DNA of 7,560 nucleotides from Faecalibacterium prausnitzii (GCA_002313795.1 DCCL01000113.1:1-7560); one strand, 5' to 3'; numbered from the stretch's first letter, positions 1-6,365 are shown. Made by a program: numbers and translations. The notes: generated from the letters alone by a model not told the origin.

Positions 1-68
1 GAGCAGATGGAGTCGGTGTCCGGGTTGCGGTGCCCGATGACCACGACTTTGTGAGCTGTCTTTGGCAT
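1..68 (-). CDS. ppaC: Family II (Mn-dependent) inorganic pyrophosphatase, N-terminal fragment
   Basis: Only the first 22 codons are inside the window; the gene runs off the left edge. The visible N-terminus reads MPKTAHKVVVIGHRNPDTDS followed by I and C. A short beta strand leading into GHxNPDxDS is the signature of the DHH-superfamily family II pyrophosphatases, which hydrolyse pyrophosphate to two phosphates in the cytoplasm. His13, Asp17 and Asp19 have the His-x3-Asp-x-Asp spacing of the metal ligands known from B. subtilis PpaC. The ATG (complement of 66-68) is preceded by a purine-rich site, GGGGGAAGGA, at good distance. The gene is divergent from the MATE gene. It could be the longer variant with CBS/DRTGG domains, or another DHH phosphoesterase; the fragment cannot tell. 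Confidence 0.75.
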   Translation of the reverse strand, partial: MPKTAHKVVVIGHRNPDTDSIC

Positions 69-135
69 AGATTCCTTCCCCCTTGTGGGTCTCTGGGTGT
101 TCCTTCTTATCATTTTGTGTTTGTTATAAAATCAG

Positions 136-203
136 CCAGAGGGCGGGCTTTCGTTGTTTCCGCTGCCCCTGCACGGCGGCGGGAGGGAGGCGGCGCTCTC
201 TGG
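136..203 (-). other. Possible stem-loop in the pyrophosphatase leader
   Basis: CCAGAGGGCG (136-145) and CGCTCTCTGG (194-203) are complementary at 9 of 10 positions. The exception reads C/A in minus-strand RNA and G/U in plus-strand RNA. The 48-base interior is strongly GC-rich, with G runs on the plus strand. If the promoter at 212-240 is right, the whole stem lies in the 5' leader of the pyrophosphatase mRNA. I do not recognise a known riboswitch class. Confidence 0.3.
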
Positions 204-211
204 TAACTTTC

Positions 212-240
212 ATTGTAACACAAGATGGAGAGAGGGTAAA
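212..240 (-). promoter_or_regulatory. Probable promoter of the pyrophosphatase gene
   Basis: On the minus strand, TTTACC (complement of 235-240) and TACAAT (complement of 212-217) are separated by 17 bp. Transcription would start near 205, giving a leader of roughly 135 nt before the ATG at 68. The -35 is imperfect (4 of 6 consensus positions). I see no better minus-strand pair between here and the gene. Confidence 0.5.
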
Positions 241-295
241 GTAGCGCAGAGGGGCTTGTTTCCTTAAAATTTTGCGAGAAACTTGTATACATCTC

Positions 296-324
296 TTGAG
301 TTTTGGGTGAGTGCGCTGTATCAT
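296..324 (+). promoter_or_regulatory. Promoter of the first MATE gene
   Basis: TTGAGT (296-301) and TATCAT (319-324) are separated by exactly 17 bp, followed by an A-rich start region. Transcription is expected near 331, leaving a leader of about 42 nt before the ATG at 373. This is the best sigma-70-type pair in the AT-rich half of the gap. Confidence 0.6.
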
Positions 325-331
325 AAAAGCA

Positions 332-343
332 TGTTTGCAAACA
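332..343. promoter_or_regulatory. Operator-like palindrome at the MATE transcription start
   Basis: TGTTTGCAAACA is a perfect 12-bp palindrome beginning 7 bp after the -10 box, so it covers roughly +1 to +12 of the expected transcript. That is a classic site for a dimeric repressor to block initiation. No regulator gene is visible in the window, so the binding protein is unknown. Confidence 0.4.
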
Positions 344-372
344 AGCCCTGAAAAGTCTTTTTGGAGGAGCGA

Positions 373-1731
373 ATGACGAGCACAAAATTTGAGTCGAAGC
401 CATTGTTTACCCGGCAGCAGCTGGTGGCGCTGCTGCTGCCGCTCATTGCAGAACAGGCCCTCAGCGTGACCATCGGCCTTGCCGATACCCTGATGGTGTC
501 TTCCGTCGGTGAGGCAGCCGTGTCGGGTGTGAGCCTTGTGGACACCTTCAACACCCTGATGATACAGATTATGACGGCCCTCGCCACCGGCGGTGCGGTG
601 GTGGCCAGCCAGTACATCGGCCACCGGGAAGAGCACAATGCCCGGGCGGCTGCGGCGCAGATCATGTTCATCATGTCCAGCTTCAGTCTGGTGGTGGCGG
701 CTGTGGTCGTGGTGGGCCGTCACGGCATTCTGCGGGGCATCTTCGGCTCCATCGATGCCGATGTCATGAAGTACGCCGAGACATATTTCCTGCTGTCGGC
801 CCTGAGCTACCCCTTCATCGGCCTGTATAATGCCGGTGCGGCCCTGTTCCGGGCGCAGGGCAACAGCAAGATCAGCATGCTGTCCAGTCTTGTGATGAAT
901 GTGGTCAACATCGGCGGCAACGCCATCCTCATCTTTGGCTTCGGCATGGGCGTCATGGGCGCGGCACTGGCAAGCCTGGTCTCCCGCGCTGTGGCCTGCT
1001 GCGCCGTCCTCTTCCTGCTGGAAAAGCCGGATTGTATGCTCCGCATCGCCGGGCTGTCGGCCCTGAAGCCGGACGGAAAACTCATCCGGCGCATCCTCCG
1101 GGTGGGCATCCCGGCAGGCATCGAGAACGGAATGTTTCAGATCGGCAAACTGTCGGTGGCCAGCCTGACCAGCACCCTCGGCACTGCTGCCATCGCCGCC
1201 AATGCTGTGGCAAATACCACCAGCACTTTCCTGAATGTTCCAGCGCAGGCGGTCAGCATGGCTGTGCTCACGGTGGTGGGCCAGTGTCTGGGCGCAGGAG
1301 AGAAGGAGCAGGCTGTCTGGTATGCCCGCCGCCTGCTTCTGGTGGCCTACTGTGGTGCCTGGTTCATGAACCTCTCCGCCTTCTTCTTCGCAGACCGCTG
1401 GGCCCTCTCCTGGTTCAGCCTCTCGCCGGAGGCTGCAGCCATGGCGCTGGAGGTCATGATGTCCTTCAACATCGCCTCCCTCTTCTTCTGGCCCTCCAGC
1501 TTCACCCTGCCCAACATCCTCCGCTCAGCCGGTGACGCCAGCTTCACCATGGCGGTCAGCATCGTCTCTATGTGGGCGTTCCGGGTGGGCTTCTGCTACT
1601 TCTGGGTGCTCCGGATGGGCGGCGGCCTGCTGAGCATCTGGGTGGGCATGTACCTCGACTGGGTGTTCCGCTCCCTCTGCTTTGCCATCCGCTTTGTCCG
1701 GGGCAGGTGGCTGGAACAGAGCGTCATCTGA
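373..1731 (+). CDS. MATE family efflux transporter
   Basis: This is a 452-residue polytopic membrane protein of the MATE family, the usual length for its roughly twelve-helix fold. The family exports cationic drugs, toxins or metabolites in exchange for Na+ or H+; the substrate here cannot be read from the sequence. Visible family features include a first helix with LADTLMVSSVGEAAVSGVSL (about 36-55), ASQYIG (78-83), the loop GAALFRAQGNSK (155-166), a GGNAILIFG...GVMGAALAS helix (181-201), the start of the second half at VGIPAGIENG (244-253), and LRSAGDASF (383-391). I chose ATG 373 because GGAGG at 363-367 sits 5 nt upstream. An in-frame TTG at 361 overlaps that ribosome site and is unlikely. 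No terminator follows, so the next gene 75 bp downstream may be co-transcribed. It is only distantly similar to the second MATE protein. Confidence 0.93.
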   Translation: MTSTKFESKPLFTRQQLVALLLPLIAEQALSVTIGLADTLMVSSVGEAAVSGVSLVDTFNTLMIQIMTALATGGAVVASQYIGHREEHNARAAAAQIMFIMSSFSLVVAAVVVVGRHGILRGIFGSIDADVMKYAETYFLLSALSYPFIGLYNAGAALFRAQGNSKISMLSSLVMNVVNIGGNAILIFGFGMGVMGAALASLVSRAVACCAVLFLLEKPDCMLRIAGLSALKPDGKLIRRILRVGIPAGIENGMFQIGKLSVASLTSTLGTAAIAANAVANTTSTFLNVPAQAVSMAVLTVVGQCLGAGEKEQAVWYARRLLLVAYCGAWFMNLSAFFFADRWALSWFSLSPEAAAMALEVMMSFNIASLFFWPSSFTLPNILRSAGDASFTMAVSIVSMWAFRVGFCYFWVLRMGGGLLSIWVGMYLDWVFRSLCFAIRFVRGRWLEQSVI

Positions 1732-1806
1732 AACTTCCTCTTGCTTTTTTCGTCCCGGAGTGGCAGAATGAGGGCAGAAATAATAAAACAGGAAGAAGGA
1801 TATCAG

Positions 1807-2823
1807 ATGCTTTTTTATCCTGCACAACTGGGTCTTGCCCATCTGGACAAGGCGACTCTGGAAGCTGACAAGAAGGCCTGCAAAAAGATAGGTCCCTGCG
1901 GCGTGGGCAAAAAGGCCCTCTACCTCAACAGCTTTTACATCGACCGCCGCTATTATCTGCCCTATGGCAGCATCAGCCGGGTGTTCAAGCGGGTGGCTAT
2001 GAGCGAGGGCGGCTTCTCCGGCAAAGGAATGTTCGCCTCCATGGCCTACCTCGTGGTGGAGTACGACGGCGGCAAGCAGAAACAGTGCAACTTCAAGGAT
2101 GAGCGGGACGTGGATGCCCTGCTGGACGTCCTGGCAAAAGAGCAGCCCCAGATCCCCCGCCTGAGCAAGAACGGCGAGGCCCAGATCGCCCGCCAGAAAG
2201 CCGAGAAAGCAGCCCGCAAGCTGCCCCAGCTCTCCAAGGAAGCGGAACAGACCGTGGGCCAGCTCAAGCGCGCTGCCGACTACCTGAACAAAAAGCCGGA
2301 GCTGGCAAAAGAGCTCAGCGCCGCCGAGCGCCGGAAGCGCGCTCAGCTGCAGAGCAAGCCGGTGTATAAATATGTGGCCCTCATCATCAGCCTGTTTGGC
2401 GTGGTGGCGATGGCCTACGGCATCCAGTGCATCATCAACCACACCGGAAACTATGGTATCTACTTTGCTCTGTTCGGCTTTGCGGCCATCTTCCTCTTCT
2501 CCAGCTATAATATGATGCCCACCGCCCGCAACAACCACAAGGCCATCATGAAGCGGGCCGATAAGGCTGAAGCCGCTATGGCAGAGTACATCAAAGCCTA
2601 TCCCGGCGGAAATTTCCCGGTGCCGGACATCTATGCCCACCCCGTGGTGCTCAAGCAGATGACCGATGCCATTCAGGAAGGCCGTGCCACCACCATGCCG
2701 GAGGCTCTCGAGGCCGTGAAAGAGCGGCTGAAGGCGGTCAATGCCGACGTGCAGGTGGAGCAGGAGGAGTACGACGAGATCATCCAGATCAAGGCCATGT
2801 TCCTCAACCACGATTATCAGTAA
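1807..2823 (+). CDS. Unrecognised membrane protein with coiled-coil and two helices
   Basis: I cannot name this 338-residue protein. Residues about 1-110 look like a beta-rich cytoplasmic domain (alternating LYLNSFYIDRRYYLPYG, then MAYLVVEYDGGK and a helix DVDALLDVL), loosely like a PH/GRAM-type module. Residues 120-182 are a highly charged helical, probably coiled-coil stretch. Two membrane helices follow at about 188-210 and 217-235 with a short loop, so both ends should face the cytoplasm. The tail (240-338) is helical and contains EGRATTMPEALEAVKERL (291-308), resembling a GRA-T-EA tail I recall from other Firmicute membrane proteins. There is no signal peptide. ATG 1807 follows GGAAGAAGGA (1791-1800) by 6 nt; an in-frame TTG at 1741 has no such site. 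It is probably expressed with the MATE gene 75 bp upstream; only a weak promoter is visible in the gap. Real coding is certain, function is not. Confidence 0.85.
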   Translation: MLFYPAQLGLAHLDKATLEADKKACKKIGPCGVGKKALYLNSFYIDRRYYLPYGSISRVFKRVAMSEGGFSGKGMFASMAYLVVEYDGGKQKQCNFKDERDVDALLDVLAKEQPQIPRLSKNGEAQIARQKAEKAARKLPQLSKEAEQTVGQLKRAADYLNKKPELAKELSAAERRKRAQLQSKPVYKYVALIISLFGVVAMAYGIQCIINHTGNYGIYFALFGFAAIFLFSSYNMMPTARNNHKAIMKRADKAEAAMAEYIKAYPGGNFPVPDIYAHPVVLKQMTDAIQEGRATTMPEALEAVKERLKAVNADVQVEQEEYDEIIQIKAMFLNHDYQ

Positions 2824-2847
2824 ATAAAAACACGATATAGGGAAAAG

Positions 2848-2882
2848 GACTGTCGCATTTCAATGGTGCGGCAGTCTTTTTT
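2848..2882 (+). terminator. Rho-independent terminator after the membrane protein gene
   Basis: GACTGTCGCA (2848-2857) pairs with TGCGGCAGTC (2867-2876) over 10 bp with one G-U pair, a 9-nt loop and six T residues immediately after. It lies 25 bp past the stop codon and ends the MATE/membrane-protein unit. Confidence 0.9.
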
Positions 2883-2943
2883 GTCATTTTATAGAAAATC
2901 TGTCAGGCTTTTTGCAAAAATTGCTGAAATTGAAAAAATGCAG

Positions 2944-2975
2944 TTGACAAAATATTACAGGGGAGGGGGTATAGT
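2944..2975 (+). promoter_or_regulatory. Probable promoter of the lipoprotein gene
   Basis: A consensus TTGACA (2944-2949) is followed after 20 bp by TATAGT (2970-2975). The spacer is longer than the usual 16-18 bp and ends in a run of G residues, so this promoter may be weak or need an activator. The transcript would start near 2982, about 60 nt before the ATG. Confidence 0.55.
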
Positions 2976-3040
2976 TTGAAGTGCAGAGAGAAGCAGAAAT
3001 GCATTATCCTGCAAAACAAGAAAAACAGGGAGGAATCACA

Positions 3041-3652
3041 ATGAAACTTTTCAAGAAACTTGCAGCGGCGGTAATGGCTGCGGTAATGTCCATGGCTCTG
3101 CTCACCGGATGCAGCGGCGGCGGTGGCAGCAGCGTGCCAGGAACAGGAATCGTTACAAGCTTTACACAGAAGGTAACGCTGGTCGAGGTCAATGATGAGC
3201 CATATAATGGGCTCTATACAGAGTATCTGACGACCAACGGCGAATGGATGTATACGGAATGGGTCACAGATACACAGACGCAGGCAAACCTTTCATGGAA
3301 GGGCGGAGATCTCTATGTAGTGAATCCCAAGAACAAGAAAGCGTATAAGGGACTCTCTGGTCATCCTTGGCAAACGGATGATACGGCGACCACGACCACC
3401 GGCACATGGGAATATAAGGGCAAAACGTACAGAACGGTGGAAGGTACGACTGTCGCAGATGGCTATAAGCAGACCCAAAAATATTGCTATGACGGTGCGA
3501 AGCTGGCCTATATCGTGACCGAGGGAATGGAAGAAGGGAAAACCACAAAGACGGTCGCGCGTGTTGATGAGTGGAGCGACAAGGCAGATGAGAGCAAGCT
3601 GGACATCAACAACTACACCATCGTCAACAGCCCGGATGAACTCTACTCCTGA
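3041..3652 (+). CDS. Small secreted lipoprotein, function unknown
   Basis: This is a 203-residue protein with a clear lipoprotein signal: basic KLFKK, a hydrophobic stretch (7-21) and the lipobox LTGC, giving lipidated Cys24. A Gly/Ser linker follows (SGGGGSS, 25-31). The protein should be anchored on the outer face of the cell membrane. The mature part alternates short polar and aromatic segments (MYTEWVTDTQTQANLSWKGG, LYVVNPKNKKAYKG, GTWEYKGKTYRTVEG), suggesting a beta-sheet fold. I see no catalytic motif and do not recognise a family; a LolA-like sheet is a guess. ATG 3041 follows GGGAGG (3028-3033) by 7 nt; an upstream in-frame GTG at 2981 has no ribosome site. It has its own promoter and terminator. 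By eye it is less GC-rich than its neighbours, which may mean a separate history. Confidence 0.88.
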   Translation: MKLFKKLAAAVMAAVMSMALLTGCSGGGGSSVPGTGIVTSFTQKVTLVEVNDEPYNGLYTEYLTTNGEWMYTEWVTDTQTQANLSWKGGDLYVVNPKNKKAYKGLSGHPWQTDDTATTTTGTWEYKGKTYRTVEGTTVADGYKQTQKYCYDGAKLAYIVTEGMEEGKTTKTVARVDEWSDKADESKLDINNYTIVNSPDELYS

Positions 3653-3672
3653 TTTTGATTTATAGTTTTCTA

Positions 3673-3705
3673 CCCGGCAGGATGATGCCCTGCCGGGGCT
3701 TTTTT
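3673..3705 (+). terminator. Rho-independent terminator after the lipoprotein gene
   Basis: CCCGGCAGG (3673-3681) and CCTGCCGGG (3689-3697) form a perfect 9-bp stem with a 7-nt loop, followed two bases later by six T residues. It lies 20 bp past the stop codon. The next promoter begins within 4 bp of its T tract. Confidence 0.93.
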
Positions 3706-3708
3706 GTC

Positions 3709-3737
3709 TTGCGTCCTCTGTCGGCCCGCTCTATAAT
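3709..3737 (+). promoter_or_regulatory. Promoter of the aldo/keto reductase gene
   Basis: TTGCGT (3709-3714) and a perfect TATAAT (3732-3737) are 17 bp apart. Transcription should start near 3744, about 36 nt before the ATG. The leader holds the short palindrome TTTTGTCAAAA (3752-3762), which could be chance in AT-rich DNA. Confidence 0.75.
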
Positions 3738-3779
3738 AAAAGAAGAGAGTATTTTGTCAAAACAGGAGGGTATCGGACA

Positions 3780-4805
3780 ATGGATATGGTCACACTGGGT
3801 TCCACCGGCATCACGGTGAACAAAAACGGCTTTGGGGCACTGCCCATCCAGCGCATCTCGCAGGAAGACGCAGTGGCGCTGGCCCGGAAAGCGTACCGGG
3901 CGGGCATCCGCCTCTTTGATACGGCCCGGGCCTACACCGACAGTGAGGTGAAACTGGGCGAGGCGTTCGACGGCATCCGCGGTGAGGTGTATATCGCCAC
4001 CAAGACGGCGGCGCAGAACGCGGAGGATTTCTGGAAAGACCTCAACACATCCCTCAAAAATCTGCGCACGGATTATGTCGATCTCTATCAGTTCCACAAC
4101 CCGGCCTTCTGCCCGAAGCCCGGCGACGGCTCCGGCCTGTATGAGGCCGCACTGGAAGCAAAGCAAAAAGGGATGATCCGTCACATCGGCATCACCAATC
4201 ACCGCCTGTCGGTAGCCCATGAGGCCATCGACAGCGGCCTGTACGAGACGTTGCAGTTCCCCTTCAGCTATATTTCCGGCAAACAGGAACTGGAACTGGT
4301 GGAGCAGTGCAAGGCTAAGAATATGGGCTTCATCGCCATGAAGGGCCTGTCCGGCGGCCTCATCACCAACAGCGCAGCCGCCTACGCCTTTGAGGCACAG
4401 TTCGACGGCGTGCTGCCCATCTGGGGCGTTCAGCGGGAGAAAGAGCTGGATGAGTTCCTCTCCTACATCGACAACCCGCCCCGGATGAACGAAGAGCTGT
4501 CTGCGGTCATTGCCAACGACCGGAAGGAGCTCTGCGGCGAATTCTGCCGGGGCTGCGGCTACTGTATGCCCTGCCCGGCGGGTATTGAGATCAACAACTG
4601 TGCCCGCATGAGCCTGCTGCTCCGGCGCTCTCCCTCCGCAGAGCACCTGAGCCCGGAAGGTCAGGCCAAGATGAAGAAGATCGAAGGCTGCCTGCACTGC
4701 AATCAGTGCAAGAAAAAGTGCCCCTACGGTCTGGATACGCCTGCCCTGCTGGCCCGCAACTACGAGGACTACAAGCGGGTGCTTGCCGGCGAAGTGAAAG
4801 TCTGA
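3780..4805 (+). CDS. Aldo/keto reductase with C-terminal two-cluster ferredoxin domain
   Basis: This 341-residue cytoplasmic oxidoreductase has two parts. Residues 1 to about 245 form the aldo/keto reductase barrel with the catalytic tetrad Asp47 (LFDTARAY), Tyr52, Lys75 (ATKT) and His106 (QFHNP), plus GMIRHIGITNH (131-141). Residues 250-320 are a ferredoxin-like tail with two cysteine sets: Cys256/259/262/265 (CRGCGYCMPCP) and Cys304/307/310/314 (CLHCNQCKKKCP), expected to hold two [4Fe-4S] clusters. This matches the COG1453-type 'predicted oxidoreductase of the aldo/keto reductase family', common in anaerobes; the substrate is not known to me. Electrons could pass between NAD(P)H and an external carrier through the clusters, which is inference. 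Start at ATG 3780 follows AGGAGGG (3764-3770) by 9 nt; a second ATG two codons on is possible. It stands alone, convergent with the second MATE gene. Confidence 0.93.
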   Translation: MDMVTLGSTGITVNKNGFGALPIQRISQEDAVALARKAYRAGIRLFDTARAYTDSEVKLGEAFDGIRGEVYIATKTAAQNAEDFWKDLNTSLKNLRTDYVDLYQFHNPAFCPKPGDGSGLYEAALEAKQKGMIRHIGITNHRLSVAHEAIDSGLYETLQFPFSYISGKQELELVEQCKAKNMGFIAMKGLSGGLITNSAAAYAFEAQFDGVLPIWGVQREKELDEFLSYIDNPPRMNEELSAVIANDRKELCGEFCRGCGYCMPCPAGIEINNCARMSLLLRRSPSAEHLSPEGQAKMKKIEGCLHCNQCKKKCPYGLDTPALLARNYEDYKRVLAGEVKV

Positions 4806-4818
4806 TCAGAGAGACAAA

Positions 4819-4856
4819 AAAGGGGCCCCTGCATGGAAATTGCAGGGGGCCCCTTT
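4819..4856. terminator. Bidirectional terminator between convergent genes
   Basis: AAAGGGGCCCCTGCA (4819-4833) pairs with TGCAGGGGGCCCCTTT (4841-4856) with one bulged base and a 7-nt loop. It lies 13 bp past the reductase stop and 9 bp past the MATE stop on the other strand. Reading minus, the stem runs into six T residues, so it is stronger in that direction; reading plus, the T tract is interrupted (TTTGCTGTTTT). Confidence 0.9.
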
Positions 4857-4865
4857 GCTGTTTTA

Positions 4866-6233
4866 TCATACGTCCGCTGTGGCGGGATGGGTGAAGATCT
4901 TCATGGTGTCTTTATAGGCATGGATGAAGTAGATGATCTCTGCAATGGCGGTCAGAGACCAGGAGCAGGGGTAGAGCAGGTAGAGGGACGGGATGGTGTG
5001 GAAGTAGGCGAAGATGGTATATACCCAGATGACCCGGAACACACAGGAACCGAGGATGACGATGATGGTGGGCACCACTGTCTTGCCCAGACCGCGGGAA
5101 GCGGCAATGGTGCAGTCCATGAACGCCGAGATGCAGTAGGCAAAGCCCATGACGCCCACACGCTTCATGCCGGCGTCGATGACGGCACTCTCCGTAGTGA
5201 AGAGGGCCAGGAACTCCCGCCCAAAGAGGAAGAGGGAGCCGCCCAGCACAAGGCCCACACCGAAAGAATAGGCCAAACTGATGAAATAGCTCTTCTTCAC
5301 GCGGTCGGGCTTGCCCGCGCCGTAATTCTGGCTCATGAAGCTGGCGCAGGCCATGTAGAACGCGGCCATGGCGTCGTAGATCATGTTGTCGGCATTGGCG
5401 GCGGCAGAGTTGCCCTTGACCATGAGGGAGTCAAAGGAGTTGACACCGGCCTGGATGAAGAGGTTCGCAATGGCAAAGATGGCATTCTGGCATGCGGCGG
5501 GAACGCCCAGTGCAAGGATGCTTTTGGTCATGGCGGGGTCGAGGGCGATTTTATGGAAGTCCAGCGCGTAGCAGTCCTTCACCCGGGTCAGCGCCCGCAG
5601 CACGAGGAAAGCCGAGAGGCACTGGGAGATGGCACTTGCCAGCGCCACGCCCGCCACATCCAGATGGCAGACGATGACGAAGAACAGGTTGAGCAGGATG
5701 TTCAGCACACCGGCGATGCAGAGGTAATACAGAGGCTTTTTCGTCTCACCGATGGAGCTGAAGATGGCGTTGCCGAAGTTGTAGAGCGCCAGCGCCGGCA
5801 TGCCGAGAAAGTACACCCGCAGGTAGAGCACGGCGCCGGGGTAGAGGTCGTCTTTGGTGTTGAGCAGGCGGAGCAGTGCCGGAGAGCCCAGCAAGCCCAC
5901 CAACAGCAGCAGGATGCCTGCCGCCAGACTCACCAGCAGCGCGGAGTGGACGGTCTTTTCCACGTCTTCGGCGTGGCGGGCACCGTAGAACCGGGCCACC
6001 AGCACATTGATGCCGTTGCTCAGGCCGATGAGAAAACCGGTGAACAGGGTGACGAAGATGCTGGTGGAGCCCACGGAACCCAGAGCAGTGGAACCGGCGA
6101 ACCGGCCCACCACGGCCACGTCCGACATGTTGAAGAGCACCTGCAGCAGGTTGGACAGGGCCAGAGGCAGGCTGACCAGGAGGATCTGTTTGGCCAGAGG
6201 GCCTTCGGTCAAAGTTTTGGTGGATGAACTCAT
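4866..6233 (-). CDS. MATE family efflux transporter (second, different subfamily)
   Basis: This is a 455-residue polytopic membrane protein of the MATE family. Visible features are a first helix NLLQVLFNMSDVAVVGRFAG (28-47), NGINVLVARFYGARH (73-87), the loop FGNAIFSSIGETKKPL (153-168), LDVAGVALASAISQ (191-204), the second-half start LGVPAACQNAIF (242-253), SQNYGAGKPDRVKKS (301-315) and ASRGLGKTVVPT (378-389). This pattern (SDVAVVGRFAG, QNYGAGKPDRVKK) is typical of the large clostridial MATE group annotated as multidrug antiporters, and differs clearly from the protein at 373-1731. The cargo is unknown. The ATG (complement of 6231-6233) has only a weak purine-rich site (AAAGGGAAAG), unlike other genes here. 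It has its own promoter just behind the tRNA terminator, and a strong terminator 9 bp past its stop. Confidence 0.94.
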   Translation of the reverse strand: MSSSTKTLTEGPLAKQILLVSLPLALSNLLQVLFNMSDVAVVGRFAGSTALGSVGSTSIFVTLFTGFLIGLSNGINVLVARFYGARHAEDVEKTVHSALLVSLAAGILLLLVGLLGSPALLRLLNTKDDLYPGAVLYLRVYFLGMPALALYNFGNAIFSSIGETKKPLYYLCIAGVLNILLNLFFVIVCHLDVAGVALASAISQCLSAFLVLRALTRVKDCYALDFHKIALDPAMTKSILALGVPAACQNAIFAIANLFIQAGVNSFDSLMVKGNSAAANADNMIYDAMAAFYMACASFMSQNYGAGKPDRVKKSYFISLAYSFGVGLVLGGSLFLFGREFLALFTTESAVIDAGMKRVGVMGFAYCISAFMDCTIAASRGLGKTVVPTIIVILGSCVFRVIWVYTIFAYFHTIPSLYLLYPCSWSLTAIAEIIYFIHAYKDTMKIFTHPATADV

Positions 6234-6288
6234 TCTTTCTTTCCCTTTTTCTTAGAGCCGTGCCCGCGCACACCGGGGCACAAGGTCT

Positions 6289-6316
6289 ATTATAAGGCAG
6301 TTTTCGGCTTTTGCAA
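6289..6316 (-). promoter_or_regulatory. Promoter of the second MATE gene
   Basis: On the minus strand TTGCAA (complement of 6311-6316) and a perfect TATAAT (complement of 6289-6294) are 16 bp apart. Transcription should start near 6282, about 50 nt before the ATG. The leader contains GTGCCC/GGGCAC arms (6260-6265 and 6276-6281) that could form a 6-bp hairpin right at the 5' end of the mRNA. Confidence 0.75.
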
Positions 6317-6320
6317 GATG

Positions 6321-6357
6321 AAAAAAGAAAAGCACCACACCCCTTCGGGTGTGATGC
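6321..6357 (-). terminator. Terminator of the tRNA-Arg transcript
   Basis: On the minus strand GCA-TCACACCC... folds on itself: CACACCC (6336-6342) pairs with GGGTGTG (6347-6353), and outside a single C/A mismatch GCA pairs with TGC (6332-6334 with 6355-6357). A T-rich tail (complement of 6321-6331) follows. It begins 8 bp after the tRNA 3' end. Confidence 0.88.
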
Positions 6358-6365
6358 CTTTTTCA

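Larger units (their letters stand above)
252..348. repeat. Spaced 10-bp inverted repeat around the first MATE promoter
   Basis: GGGCTTGTTT (252-261) and AAACAAGCCC (339-348) are perfect reverse complements separated by 77 bp. The pair brackets the MATE promoter at 296-324. The right arm overlaps the 12-bp palindrome at 332-343, so the TTGTTT core occurs three times around the promoter in alternating orientation. This could be a set of repressor sites, but it may be chance. Confidence 0.35.

Noticed and set aside
173..196. G-quadruplex on the plus strand
   Set aside because: The G runs (GG, GG, GGG, GGG, GG, GG) allow at most two tetrads, and the strand is not in any predicted transcript.
69..211. 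Fluoride or manganese riboswitch upstream of the pyrophosphatase
   Set aside because: Pyrophosphatase genes can carry fluoride riboswitches and the segment GGCTGAT recalls their 3' half, but the conserved 5' half is absent. No yybP-ykoY motif is visible.
361..372. TTG start for the first MATE gene
   Set aside because: The TTG overlaps the GGAGG ribosome site that serves ATG 373 with good spacing.
124..723. Minus-strand open frame of 199 codons across the first intergenic gap
   Set aside because: It covers the MATE promoter and the start of the MATE gene, and its sequence is low-complexity His/Arg-rich antisense.
1741..1769. Separate promoter for the membrane protein gene (TTGCTT, 17 bp, CAGAAT)
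   Set aside because: Only 3 and 4 of 6 consensus positions match. Read-through from the MATE gene is simpler.
1525..2811. Minus-strand open frame of 428 codons
   Set aside because: It is antisense to the end of the first MATE gene and the membrane protein gene, has no family resemblance or ribosome site, and spans two real genes.
2981..3040. GTG start for the lipoprotein gene
   Set aside because: It would put 20 polar residues before a perfect signal peptide, coincides with the predicted transcript start, and has no ribosome site.
3660..4697. Minus-strand open frame of 345 codons
   Set aside because: It is antisense to the aldo/keto reductase, which carries full catalytic and cysteine motifs.
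4833..6227. Plus-strand open frame of 464 codons rich in His, Gln, Glu and Gly
   Set aside because: It lies almost entirely opposite the second MATE gene, whose family motifs are unmistakable. The composition is what antisense of GC-rich membrane-protein codons gives, and its start lies inside the terminator.
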